This document shows, piece after piece, positions 17,081-26,742 of a DNA stretch of 64,000 nucleotides. Within the stretch, counting starts at the first letter, position 1; every line of letters starts with the position of its first letter. The notes beneath the pieces were generated by a model. It was not told the DNA's origin. It was given only the letters and a program-made list of their open reading frames with translations, and made no database searches. This stretch comes from Caballeronia grimmiae (GTDB lineage Bacteria > Pseudomonadota > Gammaproteobacteria > Burkholderiales > Burkholderiaceae): assembly GCF_000698555.1 (NCBI RefSeq), contig NZ_JFHE01000009.1, positions 1-64,000 of the forward strand, written 5' to 3'. The translations under genes were made by a program, and so were the position numbers.

Positions 17081-18152
17081 GCCGACCGGCAGCCGAAGCA
17101 AGTGGCAAGTATGGAGGATTCTGACCTCGGTTGAGGACTAAGAGTGCAGAATTCTCCGGTCGCTGCCGGCCGCATCACGTCGCCTTCTATGCAGCCACGC
17201 TCCCAAAACGATGGTGAAGGCTGGCAACGCTTTCAACGCATAGCACGATGGCAGTGGCCGCGTTGCCGCATGCCCTTTGGAATTAACTGCACTATGCGGC
17301 AAGCCTGTGCTCATAGTAGGCCCGGTCCCTGTCGTCGAGAAGCGCATACAGCGCGGCAAGGTTTGATGCGCCCGGATTCAGCCACGCTTCAATATTTTCG
17401 TCATTCATTGGGACGATACACCGGTCATGTCCCGCAGATTGAACAACAGGCGGCGGCTCGTCGGTTATTGCCGCGAACGACAGCAATTGATGGCGTCGTC
17501 AAGATCGGTGGTCGAGTACTGGTTGATGCTGCTTGTCGTGGCTTTACCACCAACAGTTCGTCGATCTGAGCCTGATGCCGCAAGTTGGCCTAAGGGCGTT
17601 CCGACCCCGCCGAAGCGCTCATGAATTCGCATATATAGGGCGGCGGTCGTCTATGTGAAATAGACCTGTGGCGAGGCACCTTTGACAGCCTTCAATACGT
17701 TCGGAATGCAAAACATTCCTCGCTCGCATAAGTAACAAAAAAGGCGACGCTCAACTGATCAACAGGCGCGTCGACTTTGCGCACCTCAGTTGCGTATTGC
17801 GCCATTGTGCGAGTCCATCGAAGGCGTTGCAACGCGGCGTTTCACGACCAGCGGACGTTGCGACATAAATCACTCCGCACGGTCGCCTTCGGCAGAGATC
17901 GTCGAGCGATTTCTTTCGTGCCTTCGCAGATTCTGTGGCAAGTGACCGCTTCATACGGCTCGACTTCATCCACGACGCGTTATGAAGTCGCCCAAACCCC
18001 TAGGGGATTTCCTTAAAGGATCGCCCGCATCGAGCGCGCGGCGCTTCCCTGACAGGAACTGCCCGATATCGCACCGGACGAGCCCGATATATCGTGCGTG
18101 CCTTGCCGGATGAGACCGGCTATTCAGACGAAAGAACCAACAGGTAACCATC
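17081..18152. other. Largely non-coding stretch with gene remnants
   Basis: Apart from the SRAP-like fragment at 17292-17486, nothing here is supportable as a gene. GGAATG-CAAAA-CATTCC forms a small perfect hairpin at 17703-17719, and CCCCTAGGGG at 17996-18006 is a ten-base palindrome shortly before the chemosensory operon. The last 150 bases presumably hold that operon's promoter, but I see no clear sigma-28 or sigma-54 pattern. Confidence 0.4.
17292..17486 (-). pseudogene. C-terminal fragment of an SRAP (YedK/HMCES-like) gene
   Basis: The frame reads SFAAITDEPPPVVQSAGHDR, then PMNDENIEAWLNP and a C-terminus YYEHRLAA. This is the pattern of the C-terminal half of SOS-response-associated peptidase proteins, which shield abasic sites and have an FA(I/M)-T strand followed by an H-R/D-R-M motif and an AWL segment. 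The N-terminal half with the catalytic Cys2 is absent, and a stop interrupts the frame just upstream. It is a remnant and not expected to be active. Confidence 0.5.
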
Positions 18153-20060
18153 ATGGCACTCATCAGGTCGGGCACTCAAGAAGTCAAAGAGGCTTCCTCC
18201 CATCATTCCCAGACAGTTCAACGCGAAGCAGAGCAGCAGCGCAAGAAAGCGCGCACCCTGGCCAAGCAGCAACAGGCGTCGGAACGAATCGCGGCAGCGA
18301 CCGCGCAGCTGTCGGCAGGCATTACGGAAGCGTCGTCCGCAGCGGAAGAGTTGAAGCGGGCCTCCGATCAGATCGCCAATGGCGCCGAAGAAGCAGCCGG
18401 CGCGGCGCAGCAGTCGCTGACGGCTGTGAGAGAAATGTCGGAAGCGATCACGGTGCAGCGCAACGCCAGTTCCGAAGCACAGACACGCGCCGAGGCGATG
18501 CAGGTGCTCGCCGGCAGTCTGAACAACGAAGTGACGAACATGGTGGCGAACGTAAGCGTAGCCGCCAAGCGGCAGGAAAGTTCCGTCGCGATGGTCGCCG
18601 AACTTGAAAAGCAAGCCGCGAACATTGGCGACATCGTGAAGGCCGTCGCCAGAATCGCCGACCAGACGAACCTGCTCGCGCTGAACGCCGCTATCGAGGC
18701 GGCTCGAGCGGGCAAGCACGGTAAAGGCTTCGCCGTCGTTGCCGACGAAGTCCGCACGCTTGCCGAAACTTCCGAGAAAAGTGCTCGCGAAATCCAGGAC
18801 CTGGTCGGCCGCATTCGGGAAGAAGTGCGCGTCATCTCGGACGGAATCAACGAGTCCGCAAAGACTGTTCAAGGCGAGGTCGAGAAGGGCAAGGACATCG
18901 TGACGCAACTCGATCGCATTCGTACCGATTGCAAGGACGTCGTCGATGGAGCGCGGGAAATCCTGACGGCAGCGGAACAGTCGAACCGCGCATCCGAGGC
19001 CGCGCTTCGCGGCGCTGAATCGATCGCCGCCGCCGCGGAAGAGCAGGCGTCGGCGTGCGAGGAGTCAGGCAAGACGGTGGCTGAGCAAACGCAAGCCCTC
19101 GGTCAATGTGAACAGGCTGCGCAAACGCTGAGCGATCTCGCCGACGAACTGAAGGTCAGCACCGACATCTCGAAGAGCGCGGAAGACGTCGCGTCGTCGG
19201 CAGAGGAACTGTCCTCGGCCGTGCAGGAGATCAACCGCGCCGCATCGCAGATCATGGTCGCGCTGGAGCAGATTCGCGGCGGCGCGCAGACCCAGTCGGT
19301 CGCGACACAGGAGTCCGCTGTTGCCATCGCGCAGATCGAAAGGGCCATGGAAATCGCCGACAACCGCTCGCGTATGGCGCTCGGCAAAGCCACGGCGATC
19401 AAGGAACTGACGGCGGACAACCAGCAAAACGTCGAGGGAATGGCCAAGGGCATCAGCGCATCGGTAGAGGCGACGCGTCGCAGTCTGTCGCAAGTGAAGG
19501 ACCTGGAACAGGTCAGCCGTCGCATCGACAAGATCGTCGACGCCATTACGTCCGTGTCGATCCAGACGAACATGCTTGCCGTCAACGGTTCCATCGAAGC
19601 TGCGCGCGCCGGCGAATTCGGCAAGGGTTTCGTCGTCGTGGCCACCGACATCCGCAACCTCGCCCACGATTCCGCAGAGAACGCGGAGCGAATCAAGGAC
19701 ATGGTGAAGGGCGTGCAGGACCACATCGCCATTGTCGGCCGGGACCTGGGCGAGATCGCGACGGCCGCGCTCGCTGAAGTAGATAAGACGAGGTCGATCA
19801 CGGCCAACCTCGCGACGATGGCCAACGATGTCACCGTGCTGGAGCGCGGGAGCACCGAAACGGCGGCTGCCTCCACGCAGATCGCCGCGGCGATCGTGCA
19901 GATCAAGACGGGCGTCGACCGCATCTCGGGCGCGGCGGAAGAAGCACAGCAAGCCTCTGCACAGGCAGCCGCCGCTGCGCGCCAGCAGTCGCAGGGCGCC
20001 GAAGAGCTTGCTGCCGCGATCGAAGAAATCGCGTCGCTCGCGGACGAGCTCCAGGCATAA
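18153..20060 (+). CDS. Cytoplasmic chemoreceptor with two tandem signalling tips
   Basis: A 635-residue, almost wholly helical protein with no membrane segment and no recognisable sensor domain. It contains two complete receptor signalling tips: [20 protein letters not shown] at about residues 171-190 and QTNMLAVNGSIEAARAGEFG at 471-490, exactly 300 residues apart. Normal receptors have one. The second tip differs at usually fixed positions (AVNGS for ALNAA, ATDIR for ADEVR), so it may dock a different partner or dock more weakly. The first 50 residues are a Gln/Lys-rich coiled coil. It is the first gene of the chemosensory operon, ten bases before the triple-CheW gene. Confidence 0.92.
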   Translation: MALIRSGTQEVKEASSHHSQTVQREAEQQRKKARTLAKQQQASERIAAATAQLSAGITEASSAAEELKRASDQIANGAEEAAGAAQQSLTAVREMSEAITVQRNASSEAQTRAEAMQVLAGSLNNEVTNMVANVSVAAKRQESSVAMVAELEKQAANIGDIVKAVARIADQTNLLALNAAIEAARAGKHGKGFAVVADEVRTLAETSEKSAREIQDLVGRIREEVRVISDGINESAKTVQGEVEKGKDIVTQLDRIRTDCKDVVDGAREILTAAEQSNRASEAALRGAESIAAAAEEQASACEESGKTVAEQTQALGQCEQAAQTLSDLADELKVSTDISKSAEDVASSAEELSSAVQEINRAASQIMVALEQIRGGAQTQSVATQESAVAIAQIERAMEIADNRSRMALGKATAIKELTADNQQNVEGMAKGISASVEATRRSLSQVKDLEQVSRRIDKIVDAITSVSIQTNMLAVNGSIEAARAGEFGKGFVVVATDIRNLAHDSAENAERIKDMVKGVQDHIAIVGRDLGEIATAALAEVDKTRSITANLATMANDVTVLERGSTETAAASTQIAAAIVQIKTGVDRISGAAEEAQQASAQAAAAARQQSQGAEELAAAIEEIASLADELQA

Positions 20061-20069
20061 GGCTGCGAA

Positions 20070-21620
20070 ATGGACCACTTTCATGAAGAGCGGACGGAAG
20101 CCGTGTCGACGGCGGACGTCACGCGTGAAGATCGGCAGTTCGTCACGTTCGTGATCGGCAGCGAGCACTTCGGCGTGGCGATGTCGCCGGTGCAGGAAAT
20201 TATCCGCGTGCCCGACGTGGTGCGCGTGCCGCTCGCCCCTCGCAATCTCGAAGGTCTCGCAAACTTGCGCGGACGCGTGTTGCCGATCGTCAATCTGCGA
20301 AGCGTCTTCGGCATGCAGCCGCGCGAGAACGACGATGCCACCCGCGCCGTCGTCATCAACCTCGGCACGCCGCTGGGTTTCGTTGTCGATCGCGTGGCGA
20401 GCGTCGTCAGCGTCGAAGCGACGCAGATCGAGAGCGCCGACTCCATCTCGTCGACGGTCCGCACGGACTTGCTGACGGGCGTCGTCAATCGCGGCGGCGG
20501 CGAGCCGATGATCCTCGTGCTCGACTTCGAGCGTCTGATCAGCCGCGAGTTCGCGGACGTCGAGCGCCGCCACACGGCCGCGTCGTACACCGAGCACAGC
20601 CCGGCTGCGTACAGCGACGAAGCCGAGACGGATGCAGACGAGCTGCAGATGGTGAGCTTCACGGTCGACGGGCAGGAATACGGCATCGCGATCAGCAGTG
20701 TGCAGGAAATCGTTCAGGTGCCCGAGCGCGTCACGAGCGTGCCTAACGCAAAAGCGCATGTGATCGGCGTCATGTCGCTGCGCAATCGCCTGCTGCCGCT
20801 GGTGAGCCTTCGGCGTTTGTTCTCTCTGCCCGAGCGGTCGCTGAACGACGCGCAGCGGATCGTCGTGGTGTCGACGTCGGTCGGCGACAGACAGGCTTGC
20901 GTCGGAGTCGTGATGGATGCCGTCAACGAAGTGCTGCGCGTGGCCAAGGAAAATGTCGAGCCGGTTCCGTCCGTGCTCGCTCAGGCCGGGAACATGGCGG
21001 AGATCGAGTCGATTTGTCGGCTCGACGACGGGCGCCGGATCGTATCCGTGCTGTCGCCGGAGCGGCTGTTCGACGGCGCGCGCGACGGCGCCGCGCTCGA
21101 CATTGCATTGATGGAGCAAACAGATATGGACGCAAGTGTCGCGAACACAGCCGAACTCGACGACGAAATGCAGATGGTCGTGTTTCGGCTCGCCGACGAG
21201 GAGTACGGCGTGCCGATCGAATCGGTTCAGGAGATCGTTCGCGTGCCAGGCACGCTGACCGCGGTGCCGAAGGCGCCCGCGTTCGTCGAAGGTGTCATCA
21301 ACCTGCGCGGCGCAGTGTTGCCGGTCGTTGACCAGCGCATCCGCTTCGGATTGAAGACGATCGAGAGAAACGACCGTCAGCGCATCATGGTGTTCGTCAT
21401 TGGCGGCGCTCGCACAGGCTTTATCGTCGACTCCGTCGCGGAGGTGCTCAAGGTGCCAACGCGTTACATCGAAGACTCTCCGCGTTTGTCGGATGCGCAA
21501 CGACGGCTCGTCGGACGCGTCGCGAACCTGGAGAAAACGGGCAGACTTATCCAGCTCGTCGATCCCGACCAGTTACTCGATGAGTCCGAGAGCACCATGC
21601 TCGACGCGGTGGCAGCGTAA
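20070..21620 (+). CDS. Triple CheW-domain adaptor of the chemosensory operon
   Basis: A 516-residue protein with three CheW domains at about residues 24-160, 190-325 and 360-500. Each carries the family motifs: FGVAMSPVQEIIRVPDVVRV with LANLRGRVLPIVNLR, YGIAISSVQEIVQVP with VMSLRNRLLPLVSLR, and YGVPIESVQEIVRVP with VINLRGAVLPVVDQR. These closely related repeats point to internal duplication. All three look intact, so the protein could hold several receptor tips or CheA P5 domains at once. It follows the two-tip receptor and precedes cheB, and is a natural match for that receptor's unusual valency. Confidence 0.93.
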   Translation: MDHFHEERTEAVSTADVTREDRQFVTFVIGSEHFGVAMSPVQEIIRVPDVVRVPLAPRNLEGLANLRGRVLPIVNLRSVFGMQPRENDDATRAVVINLGTPLGFVVDRVASVVSVEATQIESADSISSTVRTDLLTGVVNRGGGEPMILVLDFERLISREFADVERRHTAASYTEHSPAAYSDEAETDADELQMVSFTVDGQEYGIAISSVQEIVQVPERVTSVPNAKAHVIGVMSLRNRLLPLVSLRRLFSLPERSLNDAQRIVVVSTSVGDRQACVGVVMDAVNEVLRVAKENVEPVPSVLAQAGNMAEIESICRLDDGRRIVSVLSPERLFDGARDGAALDIALMEQTDMDASVANTAELDDEMQMVVFRLADEEYGVPIESVQEIVRVPGTLTAVPKAPAFVEGVINLRGAVLPVVDQRIRFGLKTIERNDRQRIMVFVIGGARTGFIVDSVAEVLKVPTRYIEDSPRLSDAQRRLVGRVANLEKTGRLIQLVDPDQLLDESESTMLDAVAA

Positions 21621-21632
21621 ACGGGTGGACCG

Positions 21633-22742
21633 ATGCGGGTATTAGTGGTCGACGATTCAGCCCTGATGCGCAAGCACCTTGGTTCGGTGTTGCAAGGCCA
21701 CGAGCTGGCAATGGCGAGAAACGGCCGCGAGGCGCTGGAGCTTGTCGAGACGTTCTGTCCCGACGTGATCACGCTCGATATCAACATGCCTGAGATGGAT
21801 GGGCTCACGACGTTGAGCATGATCATGATCAAGCGGCCTACACCGGTTGTGATGGTGTCGTCCCTGACGGAGCGCGGTGCGCTCGCCACGCTTGAAGCCC
21901 TCAATCTCGGCGCGGTCGACTTCGTTGCGAAGCCAGGCGGCTCGATCTCGGTCAATCTCATCAACGTGGCGGACGAGATTCGCGCGAAGGTGGAAGCGGC
22001 GGGTGCGGCGCGGCTGAGGCGGCGAGGAACCTCCGGCGTCGCGGCACGCCCGAGCGATGCCCCGGCGGCGAGCGTCCGACGCGAGCCGGCGGCCGTGCGA
22101 ACGAGTGTGTCCATCGACTTCGCGGCGCCCGGCGGGCCTTCGCTCGTCCTCGTCGGCGTGTCGACAGGCGGGCCGCGCACGCTCGAAGACGTGCTGCCGA
22201 AGCTGCCCGCTGATTTCGCAGGGGCCGTGATCGTTGCGCAACACATGCCTTCGAACTTCACCGGCCCGCTAGCCGAGCGAATGAACAAGGTCAGCGCCCT
22301 CGATGTCGCGGAGCTTCAGCGTCCGACGCCGCTGAAGCCCGGAACGGTGCTCATTGCGCGCGGCGGTGCGGATGTCGTCGTCTCGCGACGTGGCAAGGAG
22401 CTGTATGCGATTCCCTGCCCAGCGTCGGAACAGCATGCGTGGCATCCGTCGGTCGAGCGTCTCGTTCAAAGCGCGAAAGAATGCTGCAACCCGGAACAGT
22501 TGACCTGTGTGATGTTGACGGGCATGGGCAACGACGGCGCGCAGGCGATGACGGAAGTGAAAGAAGCGGGCGGCCGGACCATCGCGGAGAGCGAGTCGAC
22601 GGCTGTGGTGTTCGGGATGCCGGCAGATCTGATCAGGCGGCGTGGCGCCAGTGTCGTGCTGCCCTCCGATGAGATTGCAGACCAGCTTGTGGGCTGGGTT
22701 GGACAGGTGAAGGAAGAACAAGATGGGTTTGATAAGGCATAA
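21633..22742 (+). CDS. cheB: CheB protein-glutamate methylesterase
   Basis: A 369-residue response-regulator methylesterase that removes methyl groups from receptor glutamates. The receiver domain (1-120) has DD at 7-8, phosphorylation site D49 (TLDINMPEMDG) and K100. The C-terminal esterase has its triad at S177 (GVSTGG), H204 (QHMP) and D301 (GNDGA). Linker length and total size are normal. The 3' end overlaps the HEAT-like gene by 20 bases. With CheR downstream, it gives the operon a full adaptation pair. Confidence 0.97.
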   Translation: MRVLVVDDSALMRKHLGSVLQGHELAMARNGREALELVETFCPDVITLDINMPEMDGLTTLSMIMIKRPTPVVMVSSLTERGALATLEALNLGAVDFVAKPGGSISVNLINVADEIRAKVEAAGAARLRRRGTSGVAARPSDAPAASVRREPAAVRTSVSIDFAAPGGPSLVLVGVSTGGPRTLEDVLPKLPADFAGAVIVAQHMPSNFTGPLAERMNKVSALDVAELQRPTPLKPGTVLIARGGADVVVSRRGKELYAIPCPASEQHAWHPSVERLVQSAKECCNPEQLTCVMLTGMGNDGAQAMTEVKEAGGRTIAESESTAVVFGMPADLIRRRGASVVLPSDEIADQLVGWVGQVKEEQDGFDKA

Positions 22743-23301
22743 CCATGAGGCGCTGCACGTCTCCTCGCCGCAGCCCTGCGACGCGGTGTCCGCAGCGGGT
22801 GCACCGTCGGACGGGACGCAGCTTGCTGCGTCGCTTCTCGACGAGTGGCGTGGCGAGCAGGATGTGAACAAGTGCGAAGCGCTGATTGCAGCCATCGCGG
22901 CGTCGCAGGATGCAGCGAGGACGGACGCATTGATGCGCATCGTCGAAGAAGGCGATGCGGCCTCGCGCAACTTCGCCGTCCTGGCGTGGCAAGGCTTGCC
23001 GGCGCATGAGGTCCTGCGCGGCGCTTCGTTGCTGGAATCGGCCCATGCCGACGCACGCGTGTTGGCGCTGTCCGTGTTGCAGGCTGCGCCGGGCCGCGAC
23101 GTCGAGCCGTTGCTGATCGGACTGTTGTCCACCGAGGCGGACGCCAATGTCTGCGCGGCGGCGGTCGAGCTGGTCGCCGAATGCGGCACGCGTGCTGCGT
23201 CGCCGGCCTTGCTCGCGGCGCGCGAGCGTTTCGCCGGGAACGAGTTTGTCGCGTTTGCGATTGATCAGGCACTGCGGCAGACGGGCGCCGGTAATGAATG
23301 A
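22723..23301 (+). CDS. HEAT-repeat-like protein in the chemosensory operon
   Basis: A 192-residue alpha-helical protein without catalytic motifs. After a low-complexity N-terminus, residues from about 35 on form paired helices of HEAT/PBS-lyase type, with repeating patterns such as LAWQGLPAHEVLRGASLLES, DARVLALSVLQAAP and ANVCAAAVELVAECGTRAAS. Such repeats mediate protein binding. It overlaps cheB by 20 bases and ends at cheR, so it is probably a fixed part of this pathway, perhaps tethering CheB and CheR or the array. Function is not established from sequence. Confidence 0.8.
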   Translation: MGLIRHNHEALHVSSPQPCDAVSAAGAPSDGTQLAASLLDEWRGEQDVNKCEALIAAIAASQDAARTDALMRIVEEGDAASRNFAVLAWQGLPAHEVLRGASLLESAHADARVLALSVLQAAPGRDVEPLLIGLLSTEADANVCAAAVELVAECGTRAASPALLAARERFAGNEFVAFAIDQALRQTGAGNE

Positions 23302-23311
23302 CGGGGCTGCA

Positions 23312-24163
23312 ATGAGTACACCCACGGCAGGCGCGCATATCTCCGGCGATGACTTCCGCAAGTTTCGTGAGTTCTTCTATCGAAGGACAGGCATCTACTT
23401 CGACGACTCGAAGCGGTACTTCGTCGACAAGCGCATTACCGAACGAATGGAACTCACGGGCAGCGACTGCTTTCGCGATTACTTCATGCTTCTTCGCTAC
23501 GAAGCGGATGCGGCGGAAATGCAGGCGCTCGTGAACGTGATGACGGTGAACGAAACGTACTTCATGCGCGAGGACTACCAGTTTCGCTGCATGACGGCTT
23601 CGATGCTGCCGGAGATCGTGAAGACGAATCCGCCCGGAAGACGTCTGCGCATCTGGTCGATGCCGAGTTCGTCCGGTGAAGAGCCGTATTCGATCGCGAT
23701 CCATCTGATCGAGTCGTGGCCGGGGCTGGCAGAGCATGACGTCGAAATCGTGGCGTCGGACATCGACACGCGGATGCTGGAGCATGCACGCGCCGGCATC
23801 TATGGCCGACGCGCGGTGCAGAACCTGTCGCCCGCACTGCTCGAACGCTATTTCACACGCCTGTCGGCGGGCGAGTATCAGGTTTGCCAGTCGTTGCGAG
23901 AAAGCGTCCGCTTCACGCGCGTCAATCTGAACGATCCGCGCGATACAGCGAGCTACAAGGACTTCGACATTGTCTTTTGCCGCAACCTGCTGATCTATTT
24001 CGACGATACGTCGCGGGCGAGCGCCGCGCAGACCATATTTCGTGCGTTGAGACCGGGCGGCTTCATTTGTCTCGGGCATTCCGAGTCGATGGCGCGCATG
24101 TCGACATTATTCACGGTGCGCCGGTTCGCCGACGCAATCGTTTATCAAAGACCGTTGGTGTAG
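23312..24163 (+). CDS. cheR: CheR chemoreceptor methyltransferase
   Basis: About 283 residues. The N-terminal helical CheR domain (FRKFREFFYRRTGIYFDDSK, then YFVDKRITERM) is followed by the SAM-dependent methyltransferase domain with VMTVNETYFMRE, IWSMPSSSGEEPYSIAI, VEIVASDIDTRML and DFDIVFCRNLLIYFDD. It methylates receptor glutamates with S-adenosylmethionine. The usual GCSSGEE motif reads MPSSSGEE here. Two ATG codons are possible (23294 overlaps the previous gene, 23312 does not). GGGG upstream favours 23312. Confidence 0.95.
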   Translation: MSTPTAGAHISGDDFRKFREFFYRRTGIYFDDSKRYFVDKRITERMELTGSDCFRDYFMLLRYEADAAEMQALVNVMTVNETYFMREDYQFRCMTASMLPEIVKTNPPGRRLRIWSMPSSSGEEPYSIAIHLIESWPGLAEHDVEIVASDIDTRMLEHARAGIYGRRAVQNLSPALLERYFTRLSAGEYQVCQSLRESVRFTRVNLNDPRDTASYKDFDIVFCRNLLIYFDDTSRASAAQTIFRALRPGGFICLGHSESMARMSTLFTVRRFADAIVYQRPLV

Positions 24164-24169
24164 CCGAGC

Positions 24170-24550
24170 ATGAAGATTCTAGTTGTAGATGATTCCGCCA
24201 CCGTGCGGATGTTTTACCGGTCCGCGCTAGCAGCGTTTCCGACCGGCATCGACGAAGCGCCGGACGGCGAAAAGGCGCTCGCGATGGCGCTGACGCAGGA
24301 CTACGGGCTGTATATCGTCGATGTCAACATGTCGAACATGGATGGACTGACGTTCGTGCGTGCCTTGCGCGCGCGTCACGACGTGATGCAGTCGCCCGTC
24401 ATCATGATCAGCACTCAGTCGAGAGAGCAGGACGCGACGCTCGCCTGGCAGGCCGGCGCGAACCTATATCTGAAGAAGCCTGTAGCCAAAGAGACGTTGC
24501 AGTACTACGTGAGCGCGATGACCTCGCGCCGTGCAAAGGATGAACAGTGA
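24170..24550 (+). CDS. cheY: CheY-like single-domain response regulator (first copy)
   Basis: A 126-residue receiver domain with no output domain. The acidic pocket is at 7-8 (VVDDSA), the phosphorylated residue is D51 (YIVDVNMSNMDG), the switch residue is in MISTQS, and the lysine is K103 (KKPVAK). It starts six bases after cheR and overlaps the cheA start. It is one of two CheY-like proteins in the operon, so one may carry the output and the other act as a phosphate sink. Confidence 0.93.
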   Translation: MKILVVDDSATVRMFYRSALAAFPTGIDEAPDGEKALAMALTQDYGLYIVDVNMSNMDGLTFVRALRARHDVMQSPVIMISTQSREQDATLAWQAGANLYLKKPVAKETLQYYVSAMTSRRAKDEQ

Positions 24551-26742
24551 GCTCAGTGCTTGAACAATTTATCGCGGAGAGCCGGGAACTGATCGAAGCG
24601 GCCGGCGACCTGCTGCTCGAACTGGAGCGCAATCCAACGGACATGCAGCGCCTCGATGCGCTGTTCCGTGCCGTGCATACGATCAAGGGCAATAGCGGCC
24701 TGTTCGACCTGCCTGCATTCACACGTCTCGTGCACTCGCTCGAAGACCGCCTGGACGCTGCGCGCCAGGGTTCCGCGCTGCTTGGGCGCGAACTGATCGA
24801 CGCGAGCCTGGAAGCGTGCGATCACATGTCGCGGATGATCGACGAAGTGGAGTCGGAAGGGGATATCTCGGCGGACGCGGCCGCCCTAGCGACGGCAATG
24901 CTTACCCGTTTTCGCGACAGTGAAGCAACGAGCCAAGCAGGAGCCATCACACCCGTACCGTACGAGATCGACCGGGAAGATTCGTCCGTCGCCGATACCT
25001 GGCTTGTCACCTACCGGCCGAAAGCCGATGCGTTTTTCTGCGGCGAAGATCCTTTGTATCTCGTGCAGTCCTTGCCGGGGCTTGCACATGTCGAGATGGA
25101 ATGCGTCGGCGAAGAGGCGCTCGGCGATGAATATGACGTCTTCCGGGCAAACGCGGCTTTCAAAGCGCTATGCCACGCGCAGCGCGATGCGCTCGACGAG
25201 TGCTTCCGTTACGTGCCGGATGAAGTGGACCTGCGACGCGTTCCCAGAGTCGATCTCGATGCCGCCGAGCGGCAGCGTCTTTCGACCCTGCTGTGCAGTC
25301 AACGTGAAGCGGCGAAGTTTGCGCAGCCCGGATCGGGCGTTCCCGCGAGCGTCGCGACGGTGCTGACGAATGTCGCCGAACGTTTGCAGGTGCCGGTTCG
25401 CGGCTTTTACGCTGACCGGCCGGCGCATGTACTTCCGCTTATCGAGTTGTTGCTGCTGATCGTGGACGCAAACGGCGAACAGCAGAAACGCGCGGGCACG
25501 CCGGCGCCGTCCACGCTTGCCAGAACTCCGACCACTGACACGTCGGCGGCGCGAGCGGAGAACCGCTATCTGAAGATCGACCGCGCACGCGTGGATCGTC
25601 TGATGGAACTGATCGGCGAGATGATCGTCGCCAAGAACGGCTTGCCGTATGTGGCTCGCCGCGTGGAAGCGGGCGGCACGCCGCGCGACCTGGCGCGCGA
25701 GGTCATGCATCAATATGCGTCCGTCAGCCGGATCGCGGACGAGATGCAGGACGCCGTGATGCGCATGCGGATGATTCCATTCTCGAGCGCACTCCAACGG
25801 TTCCCACGGCTCGTGCGCGACATCGCGTTGCGGCTCGGCAAGGAGGTGGAACTCGTCATCAAGGGCGAAGAGACGGAAGCCGACAAGACGATCATCGAAG
25901 GCATCGGCGATCCGCTGCTGCACATCGTGCGCAATAGTCTCGATCACGGCTTCGAGTTGCCGCAGGAACGCGTGGACGCCGGTAAGGCTCGTCGTGGCAC
26001 GCTGACCATCGACGCGCATCAGGAAGGCGACAAGGTGGTGGTCGTCGTGACCGACGACGGCAAAGGCATCGATACGGCGCGTGTTCTCGCAAAGGCCGTC
26101 GAGAAGGGCCTGGTGAGTCCGGCAGATGCGGAGTCCATGAGCCATCGGGATGCGCTGCAGATCATCTTCCGCCCCGGGTTTTCGACGGCGGAACAGGTTT
26201 CCGACTTGTCCGGCCGCGGCGTGGGCATGGACGTCGTGATGCGCTCCATCGAACAGTTACGCGGGACCGTCGATATCGACAGTACGCCGGGCGAGGGCAC
26301 GGTCATCCGCATTGCGCTGCCGCTCAGCATCGCCGTGAGTCACGTCATGGTCACACGCTGTGCCGGCCAACTCTACGGCATACCGATGGATACGGTGGTG
26401 GAAACCGTGCGCATTGCGCAAAGCGACATTCAACGCATTCGCGAGCATCGTGCGGCCGTGCTGCGCGGGCGCATCGTGCCGCTCTTCGATCTGGCTTCGG
26501 TGCTGCAGATCGACGACCGGCCGCGAGCCGGCGCCGCAACCGAAGAGGCGGAGCTGACGGCATTGATCGTGCGGACGCGCAACGGCATCGCCGGGCTGGT
26601 GGTGGATGGTTTCGAAGGTTCGATGGACGTCATCCTCAAACCGATGGACGGCGTGCTCGCTTCGCTGCGCGGCTACGCGGGCACCGCTTTGCTCGGCAAT
26701 GGCGCCGTTCTGCTAATCATGAATCTCGAGGATCTTTTCTAA
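24547..26742 (+). CDS. cheA: CheA sensor histidine kinase
   Basis: A 731-residue kinase. The P1 Hpt domain carries H44 (RAVHTIKGNSG). A regulator-binding-like region lies near 165-235 (WLVTYRPKADAFF, GEDPLYLVQSLPGL). Next come the dimerisation helices (YLKIDRARVDRLMELIGEM), the ATPase domain with N box HIVRNSLDHGFE, G1 DDGKGID and G2 GRGVGMDVV, and the CheW-like P5 domain (LYGIPMDTVVETVRI). All catalytic boxes are intact. The GTG start overlaps the first cheY by four bases. It phosphorylates CheB and the two CheY-like proteins. Confidence 0.97.
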   Translation: MSSVLEQFIAESRELIEAAGDLLLELERNPTDMQRLDALFRAVHTIKGNSGLFDLPAFTRLVHSLEDRLDAARQGSALLGRELIDASLEACDHMSRMIDEVESEGDISADAAALATAMLTRFRDSEATSQAGAITPVPYEIDREDSSVADTWLVTYRPKADAFFCGEDPLYLVQSLPGLAHVEMECVGEEALGDEYDVFRANAAFKALCHAQRDALDECFRYVPDEVDLRRVPRVDLDAAERQRLSTLLCSQREAAKFAQPGSGVPASVATVLTNVAERLQVPVRGFYADRPAHVLPLIELLLLIVDANGEQQKRAGTPAPSTLARTPTTDTSAARAENRYLKIDRARVDRLMELIGEMIVAKNGLPYVARRVEAGGTPRDLAREVMHQYASVSRIADEMQDAVMRMRMIPFSSALQRFPRLVRDIALRLGKEVELVIKGEETEADKTIIEGIGDPLLHIVRNSLDHGFELPQERVDAGKARRGTLTIDAHQEGDKVVVVVTDDGKGIDTARVLAKAVEKGLVSPADAESMSHRDALQIIFRPGFSTAEQVSDLSGRGVGMDVVMRSIEQLRGTVDIDSTPGEGTVIRIALPLSIAVSHVMVTRCAGQLYGIPMDTVVETVRIAQSDIQRIREHRAAVLRGRIVPLFDLASVLQIDDRPRAGAATEEAELTALIVRTRNGIAGLVVDGFEGSMDVILKPMDGVLASLRGYAGTALLGNGAVLLIMNLEDLF

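Noticed and set aside
19065-21500. An 811-codon open frame on the minus strand opposite the two-tip receptor and triple-CheW genes
   Set aside because: It is His/Arg/Asp-rich, has no domain, and is the mirror of strongly biased GC-rich coding sequence on the plus strand.
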